From: Xiphophorus maculatus
Lineage: Eukaryota; Chordata; Actinopteri; Cyprinodontiformes; Poeciliidae
Direction of reading: 5' to 3'
DNA length: 64,000 nt
Assembly (NCBI RefSeq): GCF_002775205.1
Contig: NC_036451.1
Span: 22,804,351 to 22,868,350 of the forward strand
Of the stretch, positions 1 through 13,095 are shown one piece after another. The notes below the pieces were generated by a model. It ran no database searches, was not told the DNA's origin, and saw nothing but the letters and a program-made list of their open reading frames with translations. Numbering within the stretch: the first letter of the stretch is position 1; the number at the start of each line of letters is the position of its first letter. A program made the position numbers and the translations under genes.

Positions 1-3000
1 ACCCGCAAGATGGACAAGTCCACTATTTTGCAGAAAAGCATCGACTTCCTGCACAAACACAAAGGTGAGAAACGGTGAGGGGAAGAAAAATAAGAAAACG
101 GTTGAGCCGGGCGCTAAGTTTCATGGTTTTTGTCTCCTGAACAGAAATTGCTGCTCAGTCAGAATCAACAGAGATCAGACAAGACTGGAAGCCTCCGTTT
201 CTTAGTAATGAAGAGTTCACTCAGCTGATGCTGGAGGTGAAGCTGATTTTTTTCCCCCTACTTGTTCAACTTTCCTTTCAATAAAAAAGGCATTTGTTAA
301 ATAAAGAAACACTTTATCCTCAAGGCCCTGGATGGGTTTTTCCTCGCCATAATGACCGACGGGAACATAATCTACGTTTCGGAGAACGTGACGTCTCTTC
401 TCGAACACTTACCAGTGAGTTTCGCCTGTTTCGACATTCAAATAGCTTTTTAGCTGTTCACTTGATCACACTTGATTGCTTCGTCACACATTTTTATAAA
501 GTCTCGTGTTGTGTGTTTCAGTCTGATCTTGTGGATCAGAACCTTTTAAACTTTCTGCCCTCGGGGGAGCACTCTGACGTGTACAAAGCTCTGTCCTCAC
601 ATGTCACAGAGGGAGAGACTCTAACGCCAGAGTATCTGAAAAGTAAGCTTGCAGATTTAGCTTTCAGTATTCTTTATTTAACTTGGAAAAGTGTCGTTTT
701 TAAAGTATTGTTGTTGTTTTTTTTCCCCAGCAAAGAATCAGCTTGAGTTCTGTTGCCATATGCTTCGAGGGACAATTGATCCCAAGGAGCCCCCCGTGTA
801 TGAATTTGTCAAATTCATAGGAAACTTCAAATCTCTCAATAATGGTAAAACGCGTTGCTCACAGTCATTGTCTGTGTTTTTGTTTTTCTTCCAATTTAAT
901 TTTTCTTTTCTTTGAACTTTTCCTCCTTTTGTAAACAGTGCCTAACTGTAACAGAAACGGTTTTGACGGGGTGATCCAGCGATCGCTTCACTCTACGTTT
1001 GAGGACAGAGTGTGCCTGATTGCGACTGTAAGGCTGGCCAAACCACAGTTCCTCAAGGTGAGGATTGTTGTTGTTTCTTCTGCTTGACCCACATTCAGAT
1101 TACTGCTTTAGTCACTGCAGGGAAATCCAGAAGAAGAAGAAGTCTGAGAAACACCGGTTTGATGTGTGTGATTTTATTGAGCATTTCTGTAGGGAACGGT
1201 TTAGCATCTGCCACGTAGGAAAACCGATGCTTTACTGCACCTTTGCTTATGTCTTTTTAGTTTATGCTCATTCCTCTCTTGTTAAAATTACAACAAGCTC
1301 GTACATTTTTTAAAGGCTTTCTTCAATTTTTTTAAACGACGTTTGGAAAACTACAATTATTCAGACTTTTAAAATGATTTCTTGTTGTGGTAACAACAGT
1401 TTTTACAGCTGGAGTTCTGCTTTTATAGCCGAGTAATAAAGACCACTGTTTTTGAAGGGTTGCACATCAGTTGTTTAACAATGTTTTGAAATCTCCTTTC
1501 ACAGCTTGTCTATCTTTTTATTATTTATTTTTTACCTCCTGTCTATTTTGATGTGATGGAAACACAGCATGGGTGTATTTTTATTATTATTTCCACCATA
1601 AATGTACTTTAAAACTTGGATATTTTCTGACCTAGTTGTGCTTATGAAAGGCTCTAAATGCATTAATTTATTCTTCACTCTAACAGGAGATGTGCACTGT
1701 TGAGGAGCCTAATGAGGAATTCACCTCCAGGCATAGCTTAGAGTGGAAATTTCTCTTCTTGGACCACAGGTATAAATATCTAAACTTTTTTTTTTTTTTA
1801 ATTTATGTTCCAACTAATTTTAACCTAGTTTTTTTTGTTTGTTTTTGTCATTGTTTATCACATGCATGAGGTACTTTTACACCCCTGCTTACAAACTTTG
1901 GCCTCCATCTTTTTATATATACAATGCACATGTTGTGTTTCCAGAGAATGCAATTAAATCTGTAAAAGAACAGCAGGGACAGCCTGATCTGCAATCAGTC
2001 ATGAGTATTTTCCCCGAGTGATTCACGCAGCGCCGATGATGCACAAAAGCCTCACCGCAACTGCTCACAATTCAGGCTGTGTGACCTCATGCTGACTCCT
2101 CTTGGTCTGTTTCCCAAAAAACGAGCTTTATAATAAAGAAGATCCTGTTCTTGAAAGCTGCTAACATTATTGAAATCTGTCCTCCAATGTTCCAAAACAC
2201 ATAACAGATCCCACACTCTCATCATTCATTCAGTTTAGAGATAAAATATAGGAGCCCTGTGGGGAAAACTCCATACAGCCAGGTGCTTCTCATTGAATGC
2301 ACTTGATGAAATGATGATCAGTAAGTATGAACACTTTTGTAGAGGGTTTTTGGCAGTTTGCTGCTCGAAAGCATCTATGTTTGTCTTGACCCAATAATGT
2401 GGTTGAAAGATGCTTTTTGAACCAACTAAAGCCAACTTTTGCACATCAGAATTGTGCAAATGGCAAACATGCAGCAATGTTTTAAAGTTTATTTGAAGTA
2501 AATTAAAAAATAATAATAATACAGGCTGCAGTGAAAATTGACCATATACCTCATGCTATGTGAAAGATTAAAGCTGAGATAAAATTTTCACATAGTTGTT
2601 TGTAGTATCAACTTTCAAAGGAGGAAGAAATTATTTACAAAATACATAAATAAATGTTAAGTCAACCTAGTTATAGAAGTTGAGTTAGAAATACATATTG
2701 CAGCAAAGTGATGTTTACCCAGTTCTACCTCACTATTGATGGATCTACAGCTCAACATTTGAGTTTAAATCAAGCTACAGTATTCAATTTAGTTTTCCGC
2801 TAAACTCGTTTTCTGTTTTACACACGTTGCCTTGGTCTATGTGAAATAAATGAGTAAAATGATTTGAAGGATAAACGTTTAAAATGGATGTCCTTACACT
2901 TAGGAGGAACGGTGGATTTGTTATATCTCATTATAGGGAATTTATTACTCGCTGGTTTGCTGTTAGACCTGTCAAAAGGTTCACAACACCTTAATTTTGT

Positions 3001-6000
3001 CTCACGGTTTCTCCATTTGGGCTTCTTTGTTTAGCAAATAATGACAGCCCCCTGATCTGTTGTGTGTTCTTGTAAAACCTTAAGTTAGTTTTGAATAATT
3101 TCACAGCTTCTTGAAGACCAAAATGAAATGCAACACTCTCTAGTGTACCTCAGTTTCCACAAACTTTTGTTGGTGTATAATCTGTGAATAATGACCTCTA
3201 GCTGACAATAGTGAGTTGTTGGACCGAGTGTTTAGTGTTGCTGTATTTAGGTTAAATTCCCACTAACTTCTGCTGCGTTGGTTTGCCCAGAGCCCCGCCC
3301 ATCATCGGGTACCTCCCATTCGAAGTCCTGGGTACTTCAGGTTACGACTACTACCATGTAGACGACCTGGAGACACTGGCCAAATGCCACGAACACTGTA
3401 AGCGCTCCACTGCATCCAATCCCTGAAGTATCCTGATCACTTCCTGTCATCTCGGAGAACAAATTTCATCTCTTTGTTTCCGCTTAGTGATGCAATATGG
3501 GAAAGGCAAGTCGTGCTACTACAGGTTCCTCACCAAAGGGCAGCAGTGGATTTGGCTGCAAACCCATTACTACATCACATACCATCAGTGGAACTCCAGG
3601 CCTGAGTTTATCGTCTGCACACACACTGTTGTCAGGTATATATGTGTCAGTGCGTAATGGTTTATATATATGCATTAATATGCTTGTTATGGTGACTTGC
3701 AAGAGTAGCGCAGCTCAACCTTTATCCTGTTTTGTGAAATTATAATCAGGAATTTACTGTGTATTGTGTCCCTAATTGTCAAGTGGAATGGTTATAAAGT
3801 TAAACTTATAAAGTTAATTAAACCTCGTCACTAGACTGTCTTGGGAAGGCAGAGCATCTTCAGTCAGAGGCTTTGTCAGATTCAGTGCGGTACAGACTGC
3901 TGCAGGAGATCTCTCCTGCCAACAGCCATCACCATCTACAGTAACTCTTTGAAGAATCTAAATTAATGAGTTACGACAACAATTAATTTCCCTCTGAGAT
4001 TAATAATGTGTTTTTGAATTTGGAAAATTGTAACATTTTAACTGATCTACAGAAATAAAATGTTGTGCTATTTATCCTCAAAAATCACCAAATTTGAAAA
4101 TGGGTATGTCCATTTTTTTTTTCTTCATTGTTTATTTAACTAAGAAAGAATAATTACATTGTAAAATCTCAACAATGAGAAAATTGTTATTTTAATAAAA
4201 ATAATAACATTATTTGTTGCTCCCAGTCACAACAAATAATGTTAAATGACAATTTATAAAAACCCACAGATTAAATCTAAAACCACACAGTCAAAAATAT
4301 TTTTGGTCTAGTTTCAAATATACTAGTAATAAAACAAAACTAACTTGCAAATAGCCTTTTAACAAGATGTAGGAGCTTATTTTAGGTCAATAATTCCTTA
4401 ATACTGATGGAAAAGTTCTAGTTCCACTGGCAGATAATTTCACTGACAACATGGGAAAAATGTCTTGCTAAAAGTGAAATAATCTGCAAATGGAACTTGT
4501 ACTTTTTGTTAAACAATATTCCAGCAGAACAATGAGCCTAAATAACAACTTTTCAGATTTTTGTTTGGGATGGAAAAAAGATGATATGCATCCTTTTTCT
4601 TTCCCCCTCCACAATAATTCACTATTTTGTTTTGATTTGTCAAATAAAACAATAAAATTTGTGGCAAGAACTGAACAAATTGAGCATTTATGAATACCTT
4701 CATGGTTCAACCTACATATGGATTTCATCCAGCGCCTCTCCTCTGCAGCTACGCTGAAGTACGAGCAGAACAACGGCGAGAGCTCGGAATCGAAGACTGT
4801 CCCCCTGAGGTCGCAGCTGACAAGGTGAGACGTTTGCTCGACGTGTTTCTTCATTATTCTTTAAATAATAAAAGTTGAGTATTTAACCTCTGGTGACGCC
4901 TTGGCTCGCCAGTCCCAGGATTCAGGCTCCGAATCGCAGCTCAACGCCTCCAGCCTGAAAGAAGCTCTGGAGCGTTTTAACCACAGCCGGACCCCGTCGG
5001 CCTCATCGCGCAGCTCGCACAAATCCTCCCACACTGCCGTCTCTGACCCGGCCTGTAAGCTTTTTTTTTTTATCATCGATGAAGATACCCATGAGGGTCG
5101 TTTTCGGTTTTAATCTGATCATATTTCTTCCTCAGCTTCACAGATGAAGATGCAGGGAGATAGAAGTACACCAGGCCGACAGTCTGTCTCTGCCGTGGAA
5201 ATGACATCGCAGCGGAGATCATCAGTCAGCAGTCAGGTCAGCAGGAAAGATAGTCAACACTTTGGTGTATGGGTTTGCTGTTAGCTTGACCTTACTCTGA
5301 CCTGATTGCCAAGACTTTTATCTTTTCCAATTGTCTGGGGTCGTTTCTCCAGCAGTCGATGAGCTCCCAGAACACGGGCCAGAACGGGGCGCCTTCCATG
5401 ACTTCACAGCAGTCTCAACAGCTGCCTCAGCAACAGCTTCAAAACAACCAAGTAAGGAACTTCACAGAACTGGAGCGCACCCTGCTGTTTATCTGATGAA
5501 TATTCCTTCTGGTCCATCAGCGCTCTGTCAGCTTCTCACATTACAATTTGCTGCCAATGAAAAGTATGTGAATTATATGACTTAGTGCCTTGAAAAAGTC
5601 TTAATACTCATGGTAGGACTTTAAGATTGGAAAGGGGCAGTGTTATGTAAAAATTACTTTTTTGATATTTACATCATTAACATTAACGATGTTAATCCCT
5701 TGTCAAAACACATACATGGAGTGTTGCTTTGATTCTGTTTGAGAAATCCTTTAATCTCCCATGGCAACCATTCAGCTGTGCAAAACGCCACAGTGGACCT
5801 AGCTCCGCCTTCGAGGCGCTGCTCTTAAGCTCCGACCTCACAGAGCAGCTCTTCCCCCCTGCTTGCCCCACCCGGCTCCTTCAGACTAGCCCAGCAGCAA
5901 TTAGCAAACATCGGGTGGATCTGCACATCTGCTGGGCTCATTATACCAGCGTCTTCTCTGAGCAACGCTGGTAAAAACATTAAAGGGTTAACAGAGGAGC

Positions 6001-9000
6001 GATGTAGTGATGACTTCCTGAAGGTGGAGTTTCAGAAAGAGCACGACTTTCTTAAAGAGACCGAGGCCCAAATTTAAGGCATCACATTATGAAATCAAAT
6101 TTCTTCTAAGTCATATTTGATATGTAACCACAAACTTCCTGCGTCCCCAGTGGACAGTTAGCAGCGTGGTCTCTATGCCATATCTACGTGGGTTTTCTCT
6201 CTGACAGTCGGTGCAGTACTCTAACCAGCTGGAAGCCATGCAGCACCTGAAGGAGCAGCTGGAGAAGAAGACCAGGATGATCGAGGACAACATTCAGCGG
6301 CAGCTGGATGAGCTGCGGCAGATCCAGGTGGAGCTGGAGAGGGTCCACGGGCAGAGTCTGCAGGTGTTGCTCAGCTGCTGCTTTCAAGTTATATTAAATA
6401 CGACGTTATTGTTTCCGTTTCTGTTGGGACGTACTGAATTATTGTTTCACTGTATTATTACTTTGTGTGTGAGTTTGAAATGTTTTTGTCAGATGTTCCA
6501 ACAGAAAGGGGATGAAGGACTGAACCTCAGCTCAGCTCATTCGCCTCATGGCACTGCTGGCCAGCAGGGGGCGACAATGAGCATGCAAGGCCAGGTGGTC
6601 CCTCCAGCAGCTCTACAGAACAACATGCAACAGCAGCAGGCGGTTCAAACCCAAACCCAGTCCCAGCAGCAAACACTTCTGAGGGACCAGAGCACAGTGA
6701 TGTCACAGGTCAGACACACTAAAATATTTTAATAATTAAATGTGTGTCAACCATAAGCTCTCATTTATTAAGGATTCAAGGTGTCTGCACATCCTTAGTT
6801 TTAAATGTGTATGTCTAAAATGCAAATTGTCTTAAAATTTTTTAAATTAGTTTTACAAAAATTCAAATTAGTATTCAATTCTTTAGTTGCAGGTCTTAAA
6901 TTTAGTCAGAACAGGAATTTTCTGTCAGGCAAAAGTTTTAGTTGCATGAAAACATCTTCATTGCAATTTCTGTGACAGGAGGCTTTTGAGGCTATCCGTA
7001 ACTAGCTGCTAATGTACCCTTACTAGCTAGCTAGCCTTAGCTGAATAGCTTTACTGGCTAGCCACCAAGGCTCTTTGTTTTTTTCTTTGCTAACTAGCTA
7101 GCAGGGGTAGCTAGCTTTATTTGCCTCTGTCATGGGTAAATGCAAACTTATCAGCAGTTGGCTGGATGATGTTTGTTTTTGACCCTGGCTGACTTCGGCT
7201 GCCACCCCATACGAGAATAGGTGCAAAAAAGCTTTTAAGCTAGACACTATGGGGGTTAAAGCTGTGGAGAGCTACATGTAGTGTGAGATGCACAGAGCTG
7301 GGTTCACAGTTTTTGCTTGATTATAATCCAGCAAGTTATCCAGAAATCCCCATAGTTATACATTTTCTAATTGGTCTTAAATACATTTTAAGTTGGCGTT
7401 AAAAAAGGTTTAAAAAGTCTTAAATTTGCAGATATCCTGTTGTTTTCTCTGTTGAAGAATTTTCCATCAACTTATTTCTACCTCATTACTTATTTTTTTT
7501 CCCCCCAGTCTCAGCGCTCAACATTAACTCTGCAGCCTCAACAGAATCCTCTCTCCGGCTCCCTCTACAACACTATGATGATACCACAGCAGAGTCAAGC
7601 TAACATGGTTCAGATTTCCACAAGCCTGGCGCAAAATACCGGACCCAGCAACACTGCCGTGGCAACATTTGCACAGGATCGTTCTGCTCAGATAAGGTGC
7701 TTCTTCAGAGCTCAGTCGTCACAATCGTGTCTAGTTGCTGTGGTGACAGCCAAGGAGAGACATTCTGACCCTGTTTTCTCACCTCACAGGTTTCCTACAG
7801 CTCCTCAGCTGCTGACTAAGCTGGTCACAGGACAGATCCCAATGGGGGCGGTCATGGTCCCCACATCCATGTTCATGGGTCAGGTGGTGACGGCCTTTGC
7901 TCCCCAGCAGGGCCAGACTCAGACCATCAGCATTTCTCAGCAGCAGGAGCAGCAGCAGCAGATTCAGGTGCAGAACCAGGTTTCCGCGCTGCAGGCAGGT
8001 CAGGCTTCTCTGGCCGCGCAGCAGCCGCAGTTTCTGCAGGTACACACTGCAACACCACTGGAATCACTGGCAGCTTCACTTTCAGCGGCTAATTTTACAT
8101 TTCAGCTTGGATGGCATTAGCAAAGGGCTGCACCTATATTTCTGTTTTAAATTATCTCAGAAATTGCGACAAACTATTCATACCCCCAGAATGTTGTTCA
8201 CATTTAGTCTTGTTTCAGTTACATACTTCACTTCAGCTTATTTTATTTGGGATTTTATATGACATACCAACAGAAAGCAGTTCATAATTTTTATTTTAAC
8301 AGATTAAGATTTTTTTTATACCTAATTTGATTTCAGATTTTAATTGTTGTTATATAATGTCTTATTAAAAAAAAAAAGACATCACAAATGAGAGAAAATA
8401 TTTTCATAAATTGGCTTTACTTCGATCATTCCTCCTGTGAGTTGACCAGAGTTCAGAGTCCAAATAATTCAAACCTGTAAAACATGCTTGTCAAACAAGA
8501 TGGCGGCCCTAGGCGTGCCGACATCACTATGAACTATGGAAACAAAAGTTGTGTTGTTACAAAAAAAGTCCTGATTTTCAAAGAATTCAATTTCCAAAAA
8601 CAAAAAAAAATGGATTAAGCGAAGGAAATTTGATTAATCAATAAAACTGATGTTTTGCCCAATTTATTTATACACGTGTGTGTGTGTGTGTGTGTGTGTG
8701 GGGGGGGTTATGTATCTATGTAGGTAGGTAGTAATATTTTACAAGTTGAGATATTACAGATATTTCAACTTGTAAAATTTAAATATGGTTCAGTTGGTGA
8801 ATTGTTTTTGCTAATTACGTGACTTCTGAAGGCAATTGGCTGCATTGGATTATGATTAGGGGTATCAGAATAAAGGAGACTGATAAGCACCGCATTTTAG
8901 AAAGTTTAAATAAAATGTAAAATTTCACTATCATTTGCTACTTTCTCTTTGTAAGAAAAAAAAAAGCCAAAACATTCAATTTTAGGGTTGTGAATTTCCT

Positions 9001-9485
9001 TAAACTTCAATATTTTGGAAATTGTATGCTTCATAGTTTCTCTATTCTGTAAAAGAGCAGTACTTTGATAAAAAAAAACTCAAATTGAATGTAACATTGA
9101 TGTCCATAAATGTACCTAAAATTCTATACAGAATCATATTAATGTCTGTGTGTATGAGAGCCATTTTAAGTTTTAAACTTCAATATTTTGAAGTTTAGGA
9201 ACATTCTTAACACCGTCATTCTTTAAGGTGTAAGAATGATTTTGTTTCTTGCATTAAATATTGACAAAAAGTTTCCTCTGTCTTACTGATCTAAATGTTG
9301 CTCTCCAGGCTCCTCGGCTCCTTCACGGAAATCAGTCGACCCAGCTAATCCTCCAGGCGGCGTTCCCTCTGCAGCAGCACAGCACCTTCTCTGCCGCAGC
9401 GCAACAGCAGCAGCACCAGCATCACCAGCTGGCTGCTCACCGGTCAGACAGTCTGTCTGACCGCCCGTCCACTCAGCCTCAGTAG
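1..9485 (+). CDS. clock: clock circadian regulator (bHLH-PAS transcription factor), 5'-partial, 18 exons in window
   Basis: CLOCK pairs with BMAL in the nucleus, binds E-boxes and drives per and cry transcription. Exons read: 1-64, 145-236, 325-414, 522-642, 731-844, 939-1057, 1687-1769, 3291-3397, 3488-3635, 4749-4824, 4913-5054, 5136-5236, 5353-5451, 6208-6363, 6493-6708, 7509-7696, 7790-8039, 9309-9485. All junctions are GT-AG and join in frame, giving 780 residues to a TAG at 9483-9485. The window opens in bHLH helix 2 ([19 protein letters not shown]). PAS-A follows ([19 protein letters not shown]), then the CLOCK-specific stretch [19 protein letters not shown] and PAS-B ([20 protein letters not shown]). 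The C-terminus is a Ser-rich segment, a coiled coil, Q-rich blocks and [13 protein letters not shown] near the end. Human CLOCK is about 846 aa, so only the N-terminus is missing. Teleosts have clocka and clockb; adjacency to tmem165, srd5a3 and kdr favours clocka, which is inference. NPAS2 is excluded mainly by the C-terminus and synteny. Confidence 0.96.
1770..3290 (+). other. clock intron between the two PAS-region exons, no feature seen
   Basis: A 1.5-kb AT-rich intron between the exon ending in LDH(R) and the exon starting APPIIGYL. It has poly(T)/poly(A) runs and no credible coding segment, RNA gene or clear repeat. Confidence 0.6.
3636..4748 (+). other. clock intron within the PAS-B/PAC region, no feature seen
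   Basis: A 1.1-kb AT-rich intron. Short reading frames on both strands between 4468 and 4854 have AT-driven composition and no family resemblance. The acceptor at 4748 leads into the exon [16 protein letters not shown]. Confidence 0.6.
5620..6125. repeat. probable interspersed repeat in a clock intron
   Basis: This block resembles a dispersed non-coding repeat I associate with teleost genomes: a start like GGGCAGTGTTATGTAAAA, a GC-rich middle near 5760-5960, and an end with AAAGAGACCGAGGCCCAAA followed by an AT-rich tail. No terminal repeats or target duplication were established, so class and limits are uncertain. Confidence 0.35.
6208..6363 (+). other. clock: clock coiled-coil exon (equivalent of mouse exon 19)
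   Basis: This 52-codon, phase-0 exon encodes a charged Gln/Glu/Leu heptad segment containing [20 protein letters not shown] and [12 protein letters not shown]. It aligns by eye with the mouse exon skipped in the ClockDelta19 mutant, a region known to be needed for transactivation and for binding the repressor CIPC. Both flanking introns are phase 0, so skipping it would keep the frame, as in the mouse allele. Confidence 0.8.
6777..7439. mobile_element. possible hAT-type MITE in a clock intron
   Basis: The ends are roughly inverted: AAGGTGTCTGCACATCCTTA near 6777, and a right end whose complement begins CAACAGGATATCTGCAAATT. Both ends carry the recurring TCTTAAATTT-type motif seen in fish hAT MITEs. 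The interior has CTAGCTAG-rich sequence around 7020-7120. No 8-bp target duplication was resolved, so this is tentative. Confidence 0.35.
8040..9308 (+). other. last clock intron with a Tc1-like scrap at about 8140-8290
   Basis: A 1.27-kb AT-rich intron before the final coding exon. From about 8140 to 8290 it resembles the TIR-proximal part of fish Tc1-like transposons (ACTATTCATACCCCCAGAA, then GGGATTTTATATGACATACC). Nothing else gene-like was seen. Confidence 0.45.
8676..8707 (+). repeat. (GT)n microsatellite ending in a G run
   Basis: Uninterrupted GT dinucleotides for about 25 bases, followed by seven G, inside the last clock intron. Length polymorphism is likely. Confidence 0.95.
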
Positions 9486-12400
9486 CTGACTGACGCAAGA
9501 TCAGCCAAACTAAGACTTTTGACACAAGTGTCATTTTAAGTTCTGCAGAAAACACAGACGAAGGTCCTGCCTCTGAAGCAGAGAAGAGACTGACAATGCA
9601 GCCTGGCTTCTCACAAGGATCTCTTCTGCTTGTAAAAAAATAAAATAAAATAAACAACAACAAAGAAGAAAAACCTCCAAATGGGATGAGTTCAGCGGAG
9701 AACCAGGACTGGACTCGCTGCGACTAACTGGAGTTAAAGATTTCACCGTCGGCATCTTGAAACAGATCAGGCAGTTTGGATATATTGTATTTTTTTTTTT
9801 TTTTTTTTGCTCTTTTTGTTTTTCTGTATAAAAAATAATTATGGGTCAGAAAATATTTTTATGAATGTGGTGTAGATGGCAGTTTAACTGTACAGAATAT
9901 TGTGTAATATATAATGTAAATATACAGAAAAAGAAAGACCTAATATTTTATATGATGCATGAAATGCATAGTTGTTTTTTGCAGCTTTGAATATACTGGT
10001 TTTTTTCCCCCCAGGAAGTCTAAGACAAAAAAAAAAGCTCTTACTTGCTCAGTGGCTGATGTTTCCCAACTTGCTCTCTCCCGCGGGGACGTTTGTGCGT
10101 CTGCATAGCAGACGATGCCGATGCTGTTTGGATTTTGTTTCTGTTTTTTAAAATTTTTTTTGTTTTCAATCTTTGACCTTTATTTTCCACACAGTTTACT
10201 TCAACCGTCTGAGTCACATTTCTGTCTGTTTTTCTTTTTCTTTTAATGTTGTGTTAAACATCCAAACAGTGAAGACTGCAAATTTGTGAGATGTTGCTCA
10301 TGAAATGGAAACTACCTACTACCACAATGAAGTTAAATGAAAGCAGCAGTGAGATTTGTCCTCATTCATATCTTTATTTATTTGTCTCGCCTGTTTTCTG
10401 AAGATCTTTCAATCTCCCATCTCGGGCTGTGTAATTCTTCAACATGTTCTGTTCTACATTTCTTAAAAAGTCTATATATCTATAAAAAACAAAATATATA
10501 TATATAGAATATCTAAAAGGGAATCTGCCTTGTGATCTTTGTTCATTATTTTTACAAATACCGTGGGGATGTTTCATTTCAGCAGGCAGCTGCTCTGTGG
10601 AGAAATGGACGGATCCGATTTTAAATGGAAATTCAATCCGACAATTCTCGATATATCTGTCAGATTTACATCATTCCTGTCAAAAATCAGGCCTTCAAAG
10701 AAAATAAAGCCAACATTTCTTTTAGCAGCTGGTGTGAGACATGACTTTTCCGACCATGCAACATTAGCCTCAACATTTTGGGTCGGAACGGATTTGAAAC
10801 TTGCGTTGGCACACATGGAAACACTCACCAGGACATAAAAATCACAAATTATCCGTTTATGTGCTTAACCCTCTAACTTGCCCCCGTCCTTTTTGCGCTG
10901 CAGTTTTCCGGAGGCAGCCAAGCATTTTAACTTTATCCACATTGCTCCCCCCCCCACCCAACTGTCAAATTTTCTTCTTTACACAACAAACACAAAGACC
11001 CACTTCTGCTTTATTGTTGGCATCGGTGTCTTTTCCCCAGGATATCGTGGTTTCGTTGGCAGTGTGGCCAGCGTTTGGAACACGTTCAGCTCGGTGCGAG
11101 TCGTCATCAGGCCGGAGAAGACATGAGGACTCGACTCACGCTGCAGGGACGGATCAAACTCCCTCGCTGACTCCTCCTGGGTTCCCGGAATCGCTCTGAC
11201 TGTGTTGGCCTGATCCCGACAGCCTCCTCACCATCTGATCTTATTCACTAGCAGATGGTGTGAAACTCACGGCTCTGCGGCCTCTTCTGCCATGCGGAGG
11301 CAAGTGGCTACAAAGTGCTTAACCTCTCTTCCAACATTTCACTTGGAGCCACAAAGCATCTCCTGAAGTCCTACTGCATAGGTTAAAATGCCAAAAGTAA
11401 TTTTGCTGGTTCAACTTTACACAGATTTGAACATAAGTAAGAGCTATTTTCTTACCGTAGGACTTAGTTTCGACCATTCTTCAACAACTGTATGCGTGAG
11501 GTCAGACACCGATGTTGGCTGTGAACATCTAGCTCGGTTCAGTCGAGTTGAGCTCAGAAGTTCACACCCGTTTTACAAAGTGTTGCTTTATAGCTCATTG
11601 ATGTTTATCAGGACGCATTACGTTACTAAAAGAAGACAAATGTACTGCTTGTCTGTGTTTTCCTAGCAGGACGAGCTTTCCAAAAAGCAACAGTTGAAAG
11701 ATAAAATACAAATGCATGCCACACTTTTCAGTTTTGTTTTTTGTAGAAATCAGAACTGTGTACGTGTCCAGTTGCAGATTACTTAGTTCGGGTCCATCAC
11801 ATCAAATCCCGACAATAGAGATTCAGATTTGTGATTGCGATGTGACAAAAGGGCAGGAGTATTTTTCAAGGCACTGAAAGACCTTGTGGCTCATCAATTT
11901 TTTATTCCCCTGGATTTTCCTCAGAGTTCAAGTATCACAATTAAATTGCATAACCTGTTTGTTTCTGTCTAAATTCAAGAGGCCAACATTAGTACAAAAC
12001 TGAATTTGTAAGCAACCTTTTTCACAACTCCCCATTTTACCAGTTGCTTACCAGTCCACTATGATACAAAAAATATTTTGTCTTTTTTTTTTTTTAACAC
12101 AAAAAAGATTACTTACGGCAAACAACTTTCTACTGGGACACTACTGCCATCTGCTGTTCATCATGGGGTTTAACAACCTTTACTGAGGCGGTTTTAGATT
12201 CGTTTTTCAAACCTCTTAATAGACAAAAAAAATCTAACGTAGTATTACGTTTTATCTCTTTTTCTTTTAATTATATTGAATAATTTTGTCTGAAATATAA
12301 CAGTAAAACCAGGTTATCAATCTGTATATGGTATTTTAATTAGCTGCCTGCAACTTGTGACTTTCATATTTTTATTTTCTAAAAACACTTAATCTGTTTT

Positions 12401-12887
12401 ATATTATATTCACAGAGAGCGATCACTTGTGTCCTTTCATTTGCTCTCCAACAACAGAAACAAAACTGTACAATATCTAATTTAGAAAAGCGAAAAGATT
12501 AGGAACTAAAAAAATCAGCTTTTAAAAAATCAATTATTTGTAATAAACTAGCAAATAAATCTTTATAAAACAAAAGAACAGCCACTCAGTAATGCTTTAG
12601 CAGCTCTGACTGGCACAAGTGGGTGAAAAAAAGAACCACCTTCTCCTGGAAAAAGAAAAGATGGCTGATATCTAAAAGGCTGAAACTCTAGAATTGGTTA
12701 AAGTGTGCATTTCATCATTCCAAATTATTGCAGAGAAAAGCATTTATAGACATATTTGTGTATATTTTTTTTCTTGGTCTCAATCTGAAATATTGTTGAA
12801 TGGATATTATAAGCAAAGCTAGTAGTCAAGCTGATCAGTGGACAGATCATTATAATGAAAGTCACACACTTTCCTATAACTCTACTG
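9486..12887 (+). other. clock 3' UTR and downstream DNA
   Basis: After the clock stop the sequence is non-coding and AT-rich, with poly(T) at 9789-9808 and TA-rich DNA at 10490-10510. Candidate polyadenylation signals AATAAA lie at 9639-9644 and 10703-10708; which is used cannot be told from sequence. A short Tc1-like terminus (TATTTTTCAAGGCACTG) lies near 11860. No gene recognised. Confidence 0.5.
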
Positions 12888-13087
12888 CACAGATGTCAAA
12901 CTCCAGTCCTCGAGGGCCGGTGCCCTGCAACTTTTAGATGTTCCTCTGCTGCACCACACCTGAATAGAATAATTAGGTCATTAGGAAGACTATGGAGAAC
13001 TGATCAACACAAGGAGGAGGTAATTAAACCATTTCATTCCAGTGTTTTGTACCTGTGGCCCTTGAGGACTGGAGTTCGACACCCCTG
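12888..13087. mobile_element. 200-bp hAT-type MITE with perfect 8-bp target duplication
   Basis: The left end starts CACAGATGTCAAACTCCAGT and the right end is its near-complement (ACTGGAGTTCGACACCCCTG). The octamer CTCTACTG sits directly outside both ends, at 12880-12887 and 13088-13095. An 8-bp duplication is the hAT signature. The body has no coding capacity, so this is a non-autonomous copy. A diverged relative appears at 53755-53923. Confidence 0.88.
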
Positions 13088-13095
13088 CTCTACTG

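Noticed and set aside
9283..9663. 126-codon minus-strand frame across the last clock exon
   Set aside because: It is the antisense shadow of the Q/H-rich clock exon and extends into the 3' UTR.
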